From SHVZ01 sp041906305 (lineage in GTDB: Bacteria > Pseudomonadota > Alphaproteobacteria > SHVZ01), in the NCBI GenBank assembly GCA_041906305.1, contig JAYRJL010000002.1, forward strand, positions 124,001-188,000: a stretch of DNA of 64,000 nt, read 5' to 3'. The notes under the pieces are model-generated. The model was not told where the DNA came from. It saw nothing but the letters and a program-made list of their open reading frames with translations, and did not search any database. How positions within the stretch are numbered: the stretch's first letter is position 1; every line of letters starts with the position of its first letter. This document shows positions 33,123 to 42,292 of the stretch, piece by piece. A program made the translations under genes and the position numbers.

Positions 33123-34454
33123 ATGGACAACACGGCACCCAAAGGACCGATGCGAAAGAGCTTCGCGGTCTTCGACTGCGACAGCCACGTGGTCGAGCCG
33201 CCCGCGGTCTGGGACGAGTACGTGCCGGCGAAGTCGCGCGCCTGGGTGAAGACCCAGTTCTGCTTCCACACCGACAGCGACCTCCTCTTCATCAACGGCC
33301 GCGTCGTGCCGGCAGCGCGCGAGCGCTCGAATGCGGCCGAGGTCGGCTGGGCGCGCTGGAACAAGAAGGAGGTCGGCCGCCTCACGCCCGGCACCGGCGA
33401 ATGGAAGGCCCGGTTCGGCCGCCTGCTCGGCTGCCGCGATCCGAATGCGCGCCTCTCCGACATGAACGCGCTCGGCACCGACCAGGTGATGCTGTTCCCG
33501 ACCTGGTTCGTTCGCCTGGCCCTGCTCCGCGATCCGACCGCGGCGACGATCCTGGCGCGCGCCTACAACGACTGGATCCAGGACTATTGCGCCGCCGATC
33601 GGCAGCGGCTGTTCCCCTGCGGCGTGCTGCCGCTCCAGTCGGTCGAAGCCTCGATCGAGGAGCTGCGGCGGATCGCCAAGTTGGGATTCAAGGCGGCGGC
33701 CGTGCGGCCCTGCTTCTGGAACGGCCGCTATCCGACCCTGCCCGAGTTCGACCCGCTGTGGCGCGAGTTCGAGAGCCTCGGGGTCGTGCTGGCGATGCAC
33801 ACCTTCCCCTCGCGCGAGGCGATCACGCCCGACTGGGGCAAGCGCATGGCGGAGGCGCGCGGCACCTCGGGCCAGGGTCTCCTGTTCACCGACGAGTCCG
33901 TCGTCTACTCGCCGGGCCAGTTCGTTTCCAACATCACCGGGGCGATGGATCCCGGCATCGACTCCTCCGAGACGCTGGGCTTCGTCATGGAGGCGATGAC
34001 CTGGGTCACCGCCGTCGTGATGACCGGCTGGCTCGACAAGTTCCCGAAGCTCAAGGCGGCGGTGCTGGAGTCGAACGCCTCCTGGCTGCCGATGGTGCTC
34101 GGCCGGTCGAAGAACTTCCTCGACCTCTTCGCCTTCCAGCGCGACAACCGGAAGATCCGCGACCCGCACGAGGTCTTCTACGAGCGCTGCTCGATCGGCT
34201 TCGAATCCGACGAGACCCTCGTCTACCGGCTCTGGGACCTGTTCGAGAACGTCGCGATCTGGTCGTCGGACTATCCGCACCACGACGCCGAGGACGCCTG
34301 GGACGCGCTCGAGCACATGGCCGAGCTCAAGGTTCCCGAGAAGGCGCAGCGCGCGCTGCTCGGCGAGAATGCCCGGAAGCTGTACGGCATCGAGCCGATG
34401 CTCAAGGTGACCGAGCGGATCGCCGACTACAGCCCCGCGATCCTCCCCTGGTAG
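33123..34454 (+). CDS. amidohydrolase family 2 (ACMSD-like metal-dependent hydrolase)
   Basis: This is a 443-residue TIM-barrel hydrolase or decarboxylase of the amidohydrolase-2 group. The N-terminal metal motif appears as FDCDSHVVEP, and the C-terminal SSDYPHHDAED carries the last metal/active-site residues. Relatives include aminocarboxymuconate-semialdehyde decarboxylase and gamma-resorcylate decarboxylase, so an aromatic acid derivative is a plausible substrate. I start it at ATG 33123 behind GGGAGG; the longer frame runs through the operator. It is probably controlled by the divergent IclR regulator. Confidence 0.86.
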   Translation: MDNTAPKGPMRKSFAVFDCDSHVVEPPAVWDEYVPAKSRAWVKTQFCFHTDSDLLFINGRVVPAARERSNAAEVGWARWNKKEVGRLTPGTGEWKARFGRLLGCRDPNARLSDMNALGTDQVMLFPTWFVRLALLRDPTAATILARAYNDWIQDYCAADRQRLFPCGVLPLQSVEASIEELRRIAKLGFKAAAVRPCFWNGRYPTLPEFDPLWREFESLGVVLAMHTFPSREAITPDWGKRMAEARGTSGQGLLFTDESVVYSPGQFVSNITGAMDPGIDSSETLGFVMEAMTWVTAVVMTGWLDKFPKLKAAVLESNASWLPMVLGRSKNFLDLFAFQRDNRKIRDPHEVFYERCSIGFESDETLVYRLWDLFENVAIWSSDYPHHDAEDAWDALEHMAELKVPEKAQRALLGENARKLYGIEPMLKVTERIADYSPAILPW

Positions 34455-34557
34455 CGGAAACCCCTGAAAATCAGCGACTTGCTGGGATTAACTAAATTTA
34501 TAACGATTGCGGCGCCTACTGACACCGCCCGGCAGACGGGCGGCGAAAGGTCAGTGC

Positions 34558-36492
34558 TTGGCGATCGATTGGAACCTCTTCTTCTGTGGTGCACGGCCCG
34601 GCGACCTCGTCGGCAGCCATGACGACCTGCTGGTCGCGCTCTCGGTCCTGATCGCCGCCGCTGGCTCCTACACCGCGCTCGACCTCGCCGGTCGCATCCG
34701 CGCCTCCGACCGCCTCAACCGCCACTTCTGGCTCACCTTAAGCGCCATCGCGATGGGCGGCAGCATCTGGTCGATGCACTTCGTCGCCATGCTCGCCTTC
34801 CAGCTCGACATCCCGGTCGGCTACGAGACCCTGCTGACGCTCGTCTCGCTGCTCGCGGCGGTCACCGTCAGTTCCGCCGCTCTCGACATCGCGAGCCGTG
34901 TCAAGCGACCCGGCCTCCTCGCCATGCTGCCGGCGGGCAGCTATCTCGGCGTCGGCGTCGGCGTCGCCGTCATGCACTACACCGGCATGGCGGCGATGGA
35001 CATGAAGGCGGCCCTCTCCTACCAGCCGTGGCTGTTCTCGCTCTCAATCGTCATCGCGATCGCGGCCGGCACGGTCGCGCTCTGGCTCGCCTTCACGCTG
35101 GACCATTGGCGGCAAAGGCTCGCGGCGGCGGCGGCGATGGCGACCGCGATCGCCGGCATGCACTACACCGCGATGGCCGGCGCCAACTACACGCCGCTCC
35201 TCGACAACCCGACCCTGGTCCATCCGGAAGCATCGGTGCCGCTTCTCGCGATCGTCGTCGCGGTCGCGACCTTCGGCGTGCTGGCGCTCGGGCTCCTGTC
35301 CGCGGCGATGGACCGGCGCTTCGCCGCCCAGGCCGCACGCGAGGCATCGGCCTTGCGCGAGAGCGAGCGCTATCTCAGGGACGTGCTCGACAGCGCGCAC
35401 GACGCCCATGTCGCGACCGACCAGGCCGGCCTGATCATCGAATGGAACGAGACCGCGGCAAGCACCTTCGGATGGTCGCGCGAGGAGGTTCTCGGACGCT
35501 CCCTCGCCGAGGTGATCTTCGCCGAATCCGACCGGCCGGTCTTCCAGGCACAGCTCCGTTCGGGCGAGAACTTCGGTGCCGCGACCTTCGACGGCCGGTG
35601 CGAACTGGATGCCGTTCGCAAGGACGGCAAGGCGATCTCGGTCGAGATGACCCTGGCGCCGGTCGCGTTCCGGGGGCAGGTTGCCTATCACGCCTTCCTC
35701 CACGACATCGGCGAGCGCAAGGCGGCCGAGCGCGAGCTCGTCGTCGCCAAGGAGATGGCGGAATCCTCCGATCGCGCGAAGTCCGAGTTCCTGGCTCATA
35801 TGAGCCATGAGCTCCGCACGCCACTGAACGCGATCATCGGCTTCTCCGAGATCATCCGTGACCAGATGATGGGATCGAAGCCCGAGGCCTATACGGCCTA
35901 TGCCGCCGACATCCATGCGAGCGGGCAGCACCTGCTCGAGATCATCAACGACATCCTCGACCTGTCGAAGGCCGAAGGCGGTTATCTGGAGCTCCGCGCC
36001 CGTCCGTTCGACGTGGCGCGCATGCTCAACCGCTGCGTCGACACGGTGCGCGAGCTCGCCCGCAAGGTCGATATCGACATCTCCCTCGACATCGGCAACG
36101 ACCTCCCTGCCCTCGCCGGCGAGGAGCGTCGCATCCGCCAGATCGTGCTCAATCTCCTGTCGAACGCGGTGAAGTTCACGCCCGCAGGCGGGCGGATCCA
36201 GGTTAGGACCGACTTCAACGCCGCCGGCGACCTGCAGTTGGTCGTCGAGGACACCGGCATCGGCATGACGCGCAGCCAGATCGACGTGGCGCTGACGCCG
36301 TTCCGGCAGGTGGAGAGCCATCTCAGCCGGCGCTACGAAGGCGCCGGCCTCGGTCTGCCTCTGGCACGGCGCTTCGCCGAACTCCATGGCGGCACGCTGG
36401 ACATCGACAGCGCGCCGAATGCCGGCACCCGCATCATCGTGACCTTCCCCAAGGACCGGCTCAGGATCGTGCCGCTGCCCAAGGTCGCCTGA
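34558..36492 (+). CDS. MHYT-PAS sensor histidine kinase
   Basis: This is a membrane histidine kinase, about 644 residues from a TTG start preceded by AAAGG; a longer frame from 34507 is less likely. The N-terminus has seven hydrophobic segments forming a MHYT domain, with the three repeats visible as MHFVAML, MHYTGM and MHYTAM. Such domains are proposed to bind copper and sense O2, CO or NO. A PAS domain (about 285-400), HisKA (SHELRTPLNAIIGFSE) and HATPase (NLLSNAVKFTPAGG, GAGLGLPL) follow. It has no receiver and no adjacent response regulator, so it is an orphan kinase. Confidence 0.88.
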   Translation: MAIDWNLFFCGARPGDLVGSHDDLLVALSVLIAAAGSYTALDLAGRIRASDRLNRHFWLTLSAIAMGGSIWSMHFVAMLAFQLDIPVGYETLLTLVSLLAAVTVSSAALDIASRVKRPGLLAMLPAGSYLGVGVGVAVMHYTGMAAMDMKAALSYQPWLFSLSIVIAIAAGTVALWLAFTLDHWRQRLAAAAAMATAIAGMHYTAMAGANYTPLLDNPTLVHPEASVPLLAIVVAVATFGVLALGLLSAAMDRRFAAQAAREASALRESERYLRDVLDSAHDAHVATDQAGLIIEWNETAASTFGWSREEVLGRSLAEVIFAESDRPVFQAQLRSGENFGAATFDGRCELDAVRKDGKAISVEMTLAPVAFRGQVAYHAFLHDIGERKAAERELVVAKEMAESSDRAKSEFLAHMSHELRTPLNAIIGFSEIIRDQMMGSKPEAYTAYAADIHASGQHLLEIINDILDLSKAEGGYLELRARPFDVARMLNRCVDTVRELARKVDIDISLDIGNDLPALAGEERRIRQIVLNLLSNAVKFTPAGGRIQVRTDFNAAGDLQLVVEDTGIGMTRSQIDVALTPFRQVESHLSRRYEGAGLGLPLARRFAELHGGTLDIDSAPNAGTRIIVTFPKDRLRIVPLPKVA

Positions 36493-36494
36493 GG

Positions 36495-37400
36495 TCAGCG
36501 GCGCCCACGCGCCAGAGACTCCATCCTATCGCCGAGACGTCGTCCCAGGATCTCGGCCAGCCGCACGCGGGGGCGTCCCACGGCGAAGGCCAGGCCGAAC
36601 TCCTGGTGGAGCTTCGGCCGGAACGGACGGATCTCGAGCCCGAGCCGCCGGTAGCCTTCGACCATCAATCCGTTGACGAGGGTGAGACCGAGGCCGTCCG
36701 CCACCATCGCGCAGGCCGATGCGACCGTGTGCGTCTCGATCCGGACGGTCGGCATCACGCCGGCCTTCCGGAAGACGCGCTCGACCTGCAGGCGCGTGCT
36801 CTGCTGACGACCGATCATCACCATCGGCTCGCCCGCCAGATCCTCGGCCCCGATCGCCCGGCGCCGCGCAAGGCGGTGACCTTTCGGCAGCACGACGACA
36901 TTGGCGACGGTGATGCGGCGCTCCACCACGAGGCCGGGAAAGCCGACCGGCAAGCCTACGAACCCGAGATCGACCTCGCCCGCCGCCACCATACGCTCGA
37001 TCGCCGGATAGGTGCCTGCCATCAGCTCCACCGACGCGTCGGGCGCCTCGGCGAGGAACGCCTTCAGCACGGCCGGCAGAAGCGTTTCGGCGACGGTATG
37101 GGGCGCCGCGAGCCGGATCAGCGCCTGCCCCGCCGCGCCGAGCCTCAGCTGGTCGGCGAGCCGGCCGACCCGGCGCACGCTTTCGATCGCCTCGGTGACC
37201 GGATCCAAAAGCTGGCGTGCCTCCGCCGTCGGCACCAGGCGACCACGGTCACGTCGGAAAAGCTCCATGCCGGTGTCACGCTCGAACTGAGAGACGAGCC
37301 GGCTCACCGCCGACTGCGAGACGTCCAGGCTGCGTGCGGCGGCGGTCGTCGACCCGGTGACCGCGACGGCGCGGAAGGCTTCCAGGGGTTTCAGGCTCAT
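36495..37400 (-). CDS. LysR-family transcriptional regulator
   Basis: This is a 301-residue regulator. The N-terminal helix-turn-helix reads FRAVAVTGSTTAAARSLDVSQSAVSRLV, and the C-terminal periplasmic-binding-type effector domain is complete (GLTLVNGLMVEGYRRLGLEIRPF). It is divergent from the CocE-type hydrolase and orphan binding protein, the usual layout for a LysR regulator and its target. The convergent MHYT-kinase gene ends 2 nt away. Confidence 0.92.
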   Translation of the reverse strand: MSLKPLEAFRAVAVTGSTTAAARSLDVSQSAVSRLVSQFERDTGMELFRRDRGRLVPTAEARQLLDPVTEAIESVRRVGRLADQLRLGAAGQALIRLAAPHTVAETLLPAVLKAFLAEAPDASVELMAGTYPAIERMVAAGEVDLGFVGLPVGFPGLVVERRITVANVVVLPKGHRLARRRAIGAEDLAGEPMVMIGRQQSTRLQVERVFRKAGVMPTVRIETHTVASACAMVADGLGLTLVNGLMVEGYRRLGLEIRPFRPKLHQEFGLAFAVGRPRVRLAEILGRRLGDRMESLARGRR

Positions 37401-37411
37401 CGAATTTCTCG

Positions 37412-37437
37412 CATAGCTCTATGTAAGTATTGCATAG
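37412..37437. promoter_or_regulatory. candidate LysR binding site
   Basis: A perfect palindrome, CATAG-CT-CTATG (37412-37423), is followed by another CATAG half-site at 37433-37437. It lies 12 nt from the LysR start and within the promoter region of the divergent hydrolase gene. Confidence 0.5.
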
Positions 37438-37491
37438 GATTGAGCCTCGCGCCGCCGGATGCCTAGCCTCGCCGCAGATCCGGAGGCGCCG

Positions 37492-39396
37492 ATGCCCGAC
37501 ATCCCGAACCTGCCCTACGAGGTCCTCGTCGAGAGCGACCACAAAGTGGCGATGCGCGACGGCGTGAAGCTGGCGACGGACGTGCATCGACCGGCCCGCG
37601 ACGGCCAGGCCGCCCACGGCCGCTTCCCGGTGATCCTGGAGCGCACGCCCTACGGCAAGTCGCAGGTCTCGCGCTCCGAGATCAATCTCGGAGCTTCCGG
37701 TCCGTCGGCGCGTGCCGAGGTCGCGGCGGCCTTCGTCCGCCACGGCTACATCGTGATCTACCAGGACTGCCGCGGCCGTCACGGCTCCGAGGGCGAGTTC
37801 GTGAAGTACCTCTCGGACGCCGAGGACGGCGCCGATGCGGTGGCGTGGATCCTGAAGCAGCCCTGGTGCGACGGCCGTATCGGCACCATGGGCCTCTCCT
37901 ATGCCGCGCACACGCAGATGGCGCTGGCGTCGATGGGGCCGAAGGGTCTTGCCGCCATGGTGGTGGATTCCGGCGGATTCTCGAACGCGTTCGCGAGCGC
38001 CATCCGCAACGGCGGCGCTTTCGAGATGAAGCAGGTGACCTGGGCCTACAACCAGGCGAAGGAGAGCCCGCTCGCCAAGGCCGATCCGCTGGTGAAGGCG
38101 GCGCTCGATGCCGAGGACATCAAACAGTGGTTCAAGGCCTTCCCGTGGAAGCCCGGCCATTCGCCGGTCCGCCACGTGCCCGAATACGAGGCCTATCTGT
38201 TCGAGCAATGGACGCGCGGCAATTTCGACGCCTACTGGAAGAAGCCCGGCATCTACGCGCTCGGATACCACGACCGAGTGCCCGACATTCCCCAGGTCCA
38301 TATGTCGAGCTGGTACGACGCTTACGTGCGAACGGCGTCGGAGAACTTCCTTGGGCTTCGCGCCAAGAAGAAGGGTCCGATCCGGCTGATCATGGGTCCC
38401 TGGCTGCATGGCGACCGCACCTCGACCTTCTCCGGCGACGTCGATTTCGGCTCCGCGGCGCCGATCGACGGCAACATCGCCGAGAACTGGACTGAGTTCC
38501 GGCGCCGCTGGTTCGACCGCTGGCTCAAGGGGCTAAAGAACGGCGTCGACGACGAGCCCGAGGTCCGCCTCTTCCTGATGGGCGGCGGCTCCGGCCGGCG
38601 CATCGCCTCCGGCCGGCTCGATCATGGCGGCAAATGGATCGTCGCATCGGACTGGCCGCTGCCGAAGACGAAGTTCACGCCCTACTACCTGCACGGCGAC
38701 GGCAGGCTCGATCCGAAGAAGCCCAGGAAGGGCGCCCCTGCGCTTTCCTACGACTACGACCCGGACAAGCCCTGCCCGACCATCGGCGGCGGGCTCACCT
38801 CCGGACAGCCGGTGTTCGAAGGCGGGGCCTTCGACCAGCGCGAGGATCCGCGCTTCTTCGGCATCCAGAACCCGGGCCTGCCCCTGGCCGCAAGGTCCGA
38901 CGTGCTCGTGTTCCAGACCGATCCGCTTCCCGGCGACGTCGCCGTCATCGGCCCGATCACGGTCAGGCTCTGGATCTCCTCCGACTGCCCGGATACCGAC
39001 TTCACCGCGAAGCTCGTCGACGTCCATCCGCCGACGCCGGACGATCCGCGCGGCTTCGCGATGAACCTGACGGACGGCATCCTCCGCTGCCGGTACCGGA
39101 AGTCCTGGATCAAGCCGACGTTGATGGCGCCCGGCAAGGTCTACGAGATCACGATCGAGCCCTTCGCCACGGCCAATCTGTTCAAGGCCGGGCATCGCAT
39201 CCGTCTCGATATCTCGTCGTCGAACTTCCCGCGCTTCGACGTCAATCCGAACACCGGCGAACCCGAGGGCATGGCGCGCCAGAAGCAGATCGCGTCCAAC
39301 ACCGTGCATGTCGACCAGGCCCGGGCCTCGCACGTGGTGCTGCCGATCGTGCCCGTCGACACCCTGAAGCCGCTCGCCCTAAGGAGCCCCGCATGA
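37492..39396 (+). CDS. CocE/NonD-family hydrolase (X-Pro dipeptidyl-peptidase type)
   Basis: This is a 634-residue serine hydrolase. The N-terminal alpha/beta-hydrolase domain has the nucleophile Ser136 in GLSYAAH, and YQDCRGRHGSEG precedes it. The C-terminal jelly-roll domain of the X-Pro dipeptidyl-peptidase/cocaine-esterase family is present (FRPxDLFKAGHRIRLDISSSNFPRFD-like segment near 550-580). It acts on an ester or amide, perhaps a short peptide. I start it at ATG 37492 behind GGAGG. It has no signal peptide, so it is cytoplasmic. The stop overlaps the next gene (ATGA), suggesting joint use of a compound that the binding protein captures. Confidence 0.88.
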   Translation: MPDIPNLPYEVLVESDHKVAMRDGVKLATDVHRPARDGQAAHGRFPVILERTPYGKSQVSRSEINLGASGPSARAEVAAAFVRHGYIVIYQDCRGRHGSEGEFVKYLSDAEDGADAVAWILKQPWCDGRIGTMGLSYAAHTQMALASMGPKGLAAMVVDSGGFSNAFASAIRNGGAFEMKQVTWAYNQAKESPLAKADPLVKAALDAEDIKQWFKAFPWKPGHSPVRHVPEYEAYLFEQWTRGNFDAYWKKPGIYALGYHDRVPDIPQVHMSSWYDAYVRTASENFLGLRAKKKGPIRLIMGPWLHGDRTSTFSGDVDFGSAAPIDGNIAENWTEFRRRWFDRWLKGLKNGVDDEPEVRLFLMGGGSGRRIASGRLDHGGKWIVASDWPLPKTKFTPYYLHGDGRLDPKKPRKGAPALSYDYDPDKPCPTIGGGLTSGQPVFEGGAFDQREDPRFFGIQNPGLPLAARSDVLVFQTDPLPGDVAVIGPITVRLWISSDCPDTDFTAKLVDVHPPTPDDPRGFAMNLTDGILRCRYRKSWIKPTLMAPGKVYEITIEPFATANLFKAGHRIRLDISSSNFPRFDVNPNTGEPEGMARQKQIASNTVHVDQARASHVVLPIVPVDTLKPLALRSPA

Positions 39397-40961
39397 CCCG
39401 CGCGCTTTCCCTCCTGCTTCTCGGATCGACGCTCCTTGCCCTGCCGGCGACGGCAGCCGAGCTCGTCATCGGCCGGTCGAGCGAGCAATCCTCGATCGAC
39501 CCGCTGTTCTCACGCACCGGCAACAACCAGATGACGGCGAGCCACTTCTTCGACCAGCTCGTCGATGCCGACGCCAACAACCAGCTCCATGCCTCGATCG
39601 CCACCTCGTGGAAGGTGGTCGATCCGACCACCTGGGAGATCAAGCTGCGGCAGGGCGTCGTCTTCCATGACGGCTCGCCGTTCTCGGCCGAGGACGTTGT
39701 GTTCTCGATGGAGCGGGCGAAGAACGTGCCCAACAGCCCGGCTTCCTTTGCCGGCGCGGTCGGCTCGATCGCCGAGATCACCGCCGTCGACGCCTCGACC
39801 ATCCGTATCAAGACCCGGGCTCCCTCGCCTCAGCTGCTGGAGCAGATCGGCCTCGTCTTCCTGGTCTCGAAGAAGGTCGCCGGCGGCGCCTCGACCGCCG
39901 ACTTCAACTCCGGCAAGGCAATGGTCGGCACCGGGCCCTACAAGTTCGGCGAATGGAAGAACGGCGACCGCCTGACCATGAGCCGGAACGAGGCCTATTG
40001 GGGCAAGAAGCCCGCCTACGACAAGGTGACGTTCCGCTACATCCCGAAGGACGCCCCGCGAGTCGCGGCCCTGCTCGCCGGCGACGTCGACCTGATCGAC
40101 CAGGTGCCGCCCTCCGACGTCAAGTCGCTCAAGTCGAACCCGAAGATCACGCTGCATTCGACGCCGTCGACACGGCTCGTCTACCTGGCGCTCGACTCCG
40201 ACCGCGACGACTCCCCCTTCGTCACTGACGCCAACGGCAAGCCCGTTCAAAAGAACCCGCTGAAGGATCTCCGCGTCCGCCAGGCGATCGCCAAGATGAT
40301 CGACCGTTCGGTGATCGTCGACCGGCTGCTGGACGGCTCTGGCGAGGCCGCCGGACAGATGGTGCCGAAGGGCATCGGCGGCCATGACCCGTCGCTGCCG
40401 CCCGAAAAGCCGGACGTGGCTGGGGCCAAGACCCTGCTCGCCGCCGCCGGGTATCCGAACGGTTTCGGTCTCACATTGCACTCCTCCAACGATCGCCTGC
40501 CGAAGGACGGCGACCTGGTCCAGGTTCTCGGCCAGATGCTGACGCGCGGCGGGATCAAGGTGAACGGCGTGGTGGCGCTTCCCTACAACGTCTATGCGAC
40601 GGCGGCGACGCGGCGCGAGTACTCGGCCTTCGTCTTCAGCTTCGGCACCACGACGCCGAATTCCGCGATCGCCCTCAACAACGTGCTCGCGACCTACAAC
40701 CAGGACGCCGGCACCGGCATCTTCAACCGCGCCCGCTATTCGAACCCGCAGTTCGACGAGACGCTGAAGACGGCGATCGCCGAGTTCGACGAAGAGAAGC
40801 GCAACGGCCTGCTGCGCCAGGCGGCCCAGGTCGCCTTCAAGGATGTCGGCATCGTCCCGCTCTACTGGCAGGTCGTGCACTGGGCCTCGAAGAAGGGTGT
40901 CGCCTACGAACCGCGCAAGGACGAGTCGACCTTCGCGATGGTGGCGAAGCCCGCGCCTTAG
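39393..40961 (+). CDS. ABC transporter substrate-binding protein, family 5 (no permease nearby)
   Basis: This is a 522-residue periplasmic binding protein with a clear signal peptide (cleavage near ATAA-EL). Family-5 features include LHASIATSWKVVD, GVVFHDGSPFSAEDVVFS, MVGTGPYKFGEWKNGD and VRQAIAKMIDR. It belongs to the same broad family as the two tandem binding proteins at the left end but is clearly divergent from them. It overlaps the CocE hydrolase gene by 4 nt, and no transporter membrane or ATPase genes follow, so it must use a permease encoded elsewhere. The stop shares TTAG with the convergent SHMT-like gene. Confidence 0.92.
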   Translation: MTRALSLLLLGSTLLALPATAAELVIGRSSEQSSIDPLFSRTGNNQMTASHFFDQLVDADANNQLHASIATSWKVVDPTTWEIKLRQGVVFHDGSPFSAEDVVFSMERAKNVPNSPASFAGAVGSIAEITAVDASTIRIKTRAPSPQLLEQIGLVFLVSKKVAGGASTADFNSGKAMVGTGPYKFGEWKNGDRLTMSRNEAYWGKKPAYDKVTFRYIPKDAPRVAALLAGDVDLIDQVPPSDVKSLKSNPKITLHSTPSTRLVYLALDSDRDDSPFVTDANGKPVQKNPLKDLRVRQAIAKMIDRSVIVDRLLDGSGEAAGQMVPKGIGGHDPSLPPEKPDVAGAKTLLAAAGYPNGFGLTLHSSNDRLPKDGDLVQVLGQMLTRGGIKVNGVVALPYNVYATAATRREYSAFVFSFGTTTPNSAIALNNVLATYNQDAGTGIFNRARYSNPQFDETLKTAIAEFDEEKRNGLLRQAAQVAFKDVGIVPLYWQVVHWASKKGVAYEPRKDESTFAMVAKPAP

Positions 40962-42292
40962 GTCCGGATGAACTTCAGGTCGCGGAAGGCGCGGCGGAAC
41001 TCGACGACGTCGCCCTTCACCTGCTCCGGCTTCTCGTTGCCCTTGAGCACGCGCGCGAGGAAGCGCGCGACCTGAGGCATGTCCGTCGGCGTTAGCCCGA
41101 AGCGCGTGATCTCCTGGGTCCCGATGCGGATGCCGTTGAGATCGCCGTCGACCTGCGCGATCGGAAGCCCGATGCCGCACAGCAGCAGGTTGGCCCTGGC
41201 GAGGTGCTTCGACGCGGTCTGGCCGCCGCCGAAGGGGGCGGCATGGAGCGCCAGGTGATGGCTCTCGGTGCAGCCACGCCCAGCGGCGCCGTGGACCGGC
41301 AGGCCTTCCTTCGCCATCGCCTCTCCCAGCGCCTTCGCATTGGCGATGCACATATCGGCATAGGCCTTGCCGTGTTCCAGCAGATCGAGAACGGAGAGCG
41401 CCAGAGCCGCGGTCTTGCCGAGGTCGAAATTCGCCGTCAGGCCGGGATAGGCGATCTTATCGATCTTCTCGGCCAGCTCCTGCTCTGTGGTCATCACCAG
41501 GCCCGACGGCGGTCCGCCGAAGGCCTTGTAGGTGGAGCAGGTCATCAGGTGCGCGCCCTCGGCGAGCGGCTGCTGGAAGCGTCCGCCGGCGATCAGCCCC
41601 GCCATGTGCGCGGCGTCGTAGAGCACGACGGCGCCGATCTCGTCGGCGATCGTGCGCACGCCGACGACGTCGTAGGGGAAGAGACAGAGCGATCCCGCGA
41701 CCGTGATGACCTTGGGCTTCAGGCGCTTCGCGTCCGCGCGCAGACGGTCGAGGTCGATCGACATCCGTGCTGCGTCGTAGGGCACCGGATGGATCTCGAG
41801 CCCGTAGAGACCGGCGGCACCTGCCCGGTGATGCGTGACATGTCCGCCCATCTCCGGCGGGAAGGCCATGATGCGGTCGCCCGGCACGCAGGTCGCCATG
41901 AAGACGTAGAGGTTGGCGAGCGCGCCGGAGCCGACGCGGATCTCGGCGAAGGGCGCCTTGAACAGCCGGCGCACCAAGCCGTCGGCGACGACCTCGATCC
42001 GCTCGGCATATTCCATGCCCATCTCATACTTGTCGCCGGGATATCCGAGCGACGGGCGGTTGCCGAGCGAGCGGCCGAGCATCGCCGCCGCGCGCGGGTT
42101 CATCACGTTGGTGCCGGCGTTGAGACCGATCGTCTCCAGATCCATGTGGCGCTCGTGCGCGTCGACGAGCGCATTCAGGCCGGCATCGATCTCGGCGAGC
42201 TCGCCCGCCAGGTGCTCCGCCTCGGCGTCGGCAATCACTTGGCGGCACTCGGCCGGCAGCCATGGCTTGGGATCGCTCGGACGGGTATCCAT
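40958..42292 (-). CDS. serine hydroxymethyltransferase-like PLP enzyme
   Basis: This is a 444-residue fold-type I enzyme clearly related to serine hydroxymethyltransferase (LNAGTNVMNP, YPGDKYEMG, YDAAHMAGLIAGG). The canonical PLP motif TTHKTLRGPRGG is replaced by STYKAFGGPPSG (Lys256), so His before the lysine is Tyr and the loop differs. This suggests a paralogue with another aldol-type substrate, such as alpha-methylserine or another beta-hydroxyamino acid, rather than the housekeeping GlyA. Its ATG shares one base with the stop of the upstream fatty acid hydroxylase gene, so the two are co-transcribed. Confidence 0.82.
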   Translation of the reverse strand: MDTRPSDPKPWLPAECRQVIADAEAEHLAGELAEIDAGLNALVDAHERHMDLETIGLNAGTNVMNPRAAAMLGRSLGNRPSLGYPGDKYEMGMEYAERIEVVADGLVRRLFKAPFAEIRVGSGALANLYVFMATCVPGDRIMAFPPEMGGHVTHHRAGAAGLYGLEIHPVPYDAARMSIDLDRLRADAKRLKPKVITVAGSLCLFPYDVVGVRTIADEIGAVVLYDAAHMAGLIAGGRFQQPLAEGAHLMTCSTYKAFGGPPSGLVMTTEQELAEKIDKIAYPGLTANFDLGKTAALALSVLDLLEHGKAYADMCIANAKALGEAMAKEGLPVHGAAGRGCTESHHLALHAAPFGGGQTASKHLARANLLLCGIGLPIAQVDGDLNGIRIGTQEITRFGLTPTDMPQVARFLARVLKGNEKPEQVKGDVVEFRRAFRDLKFIRT

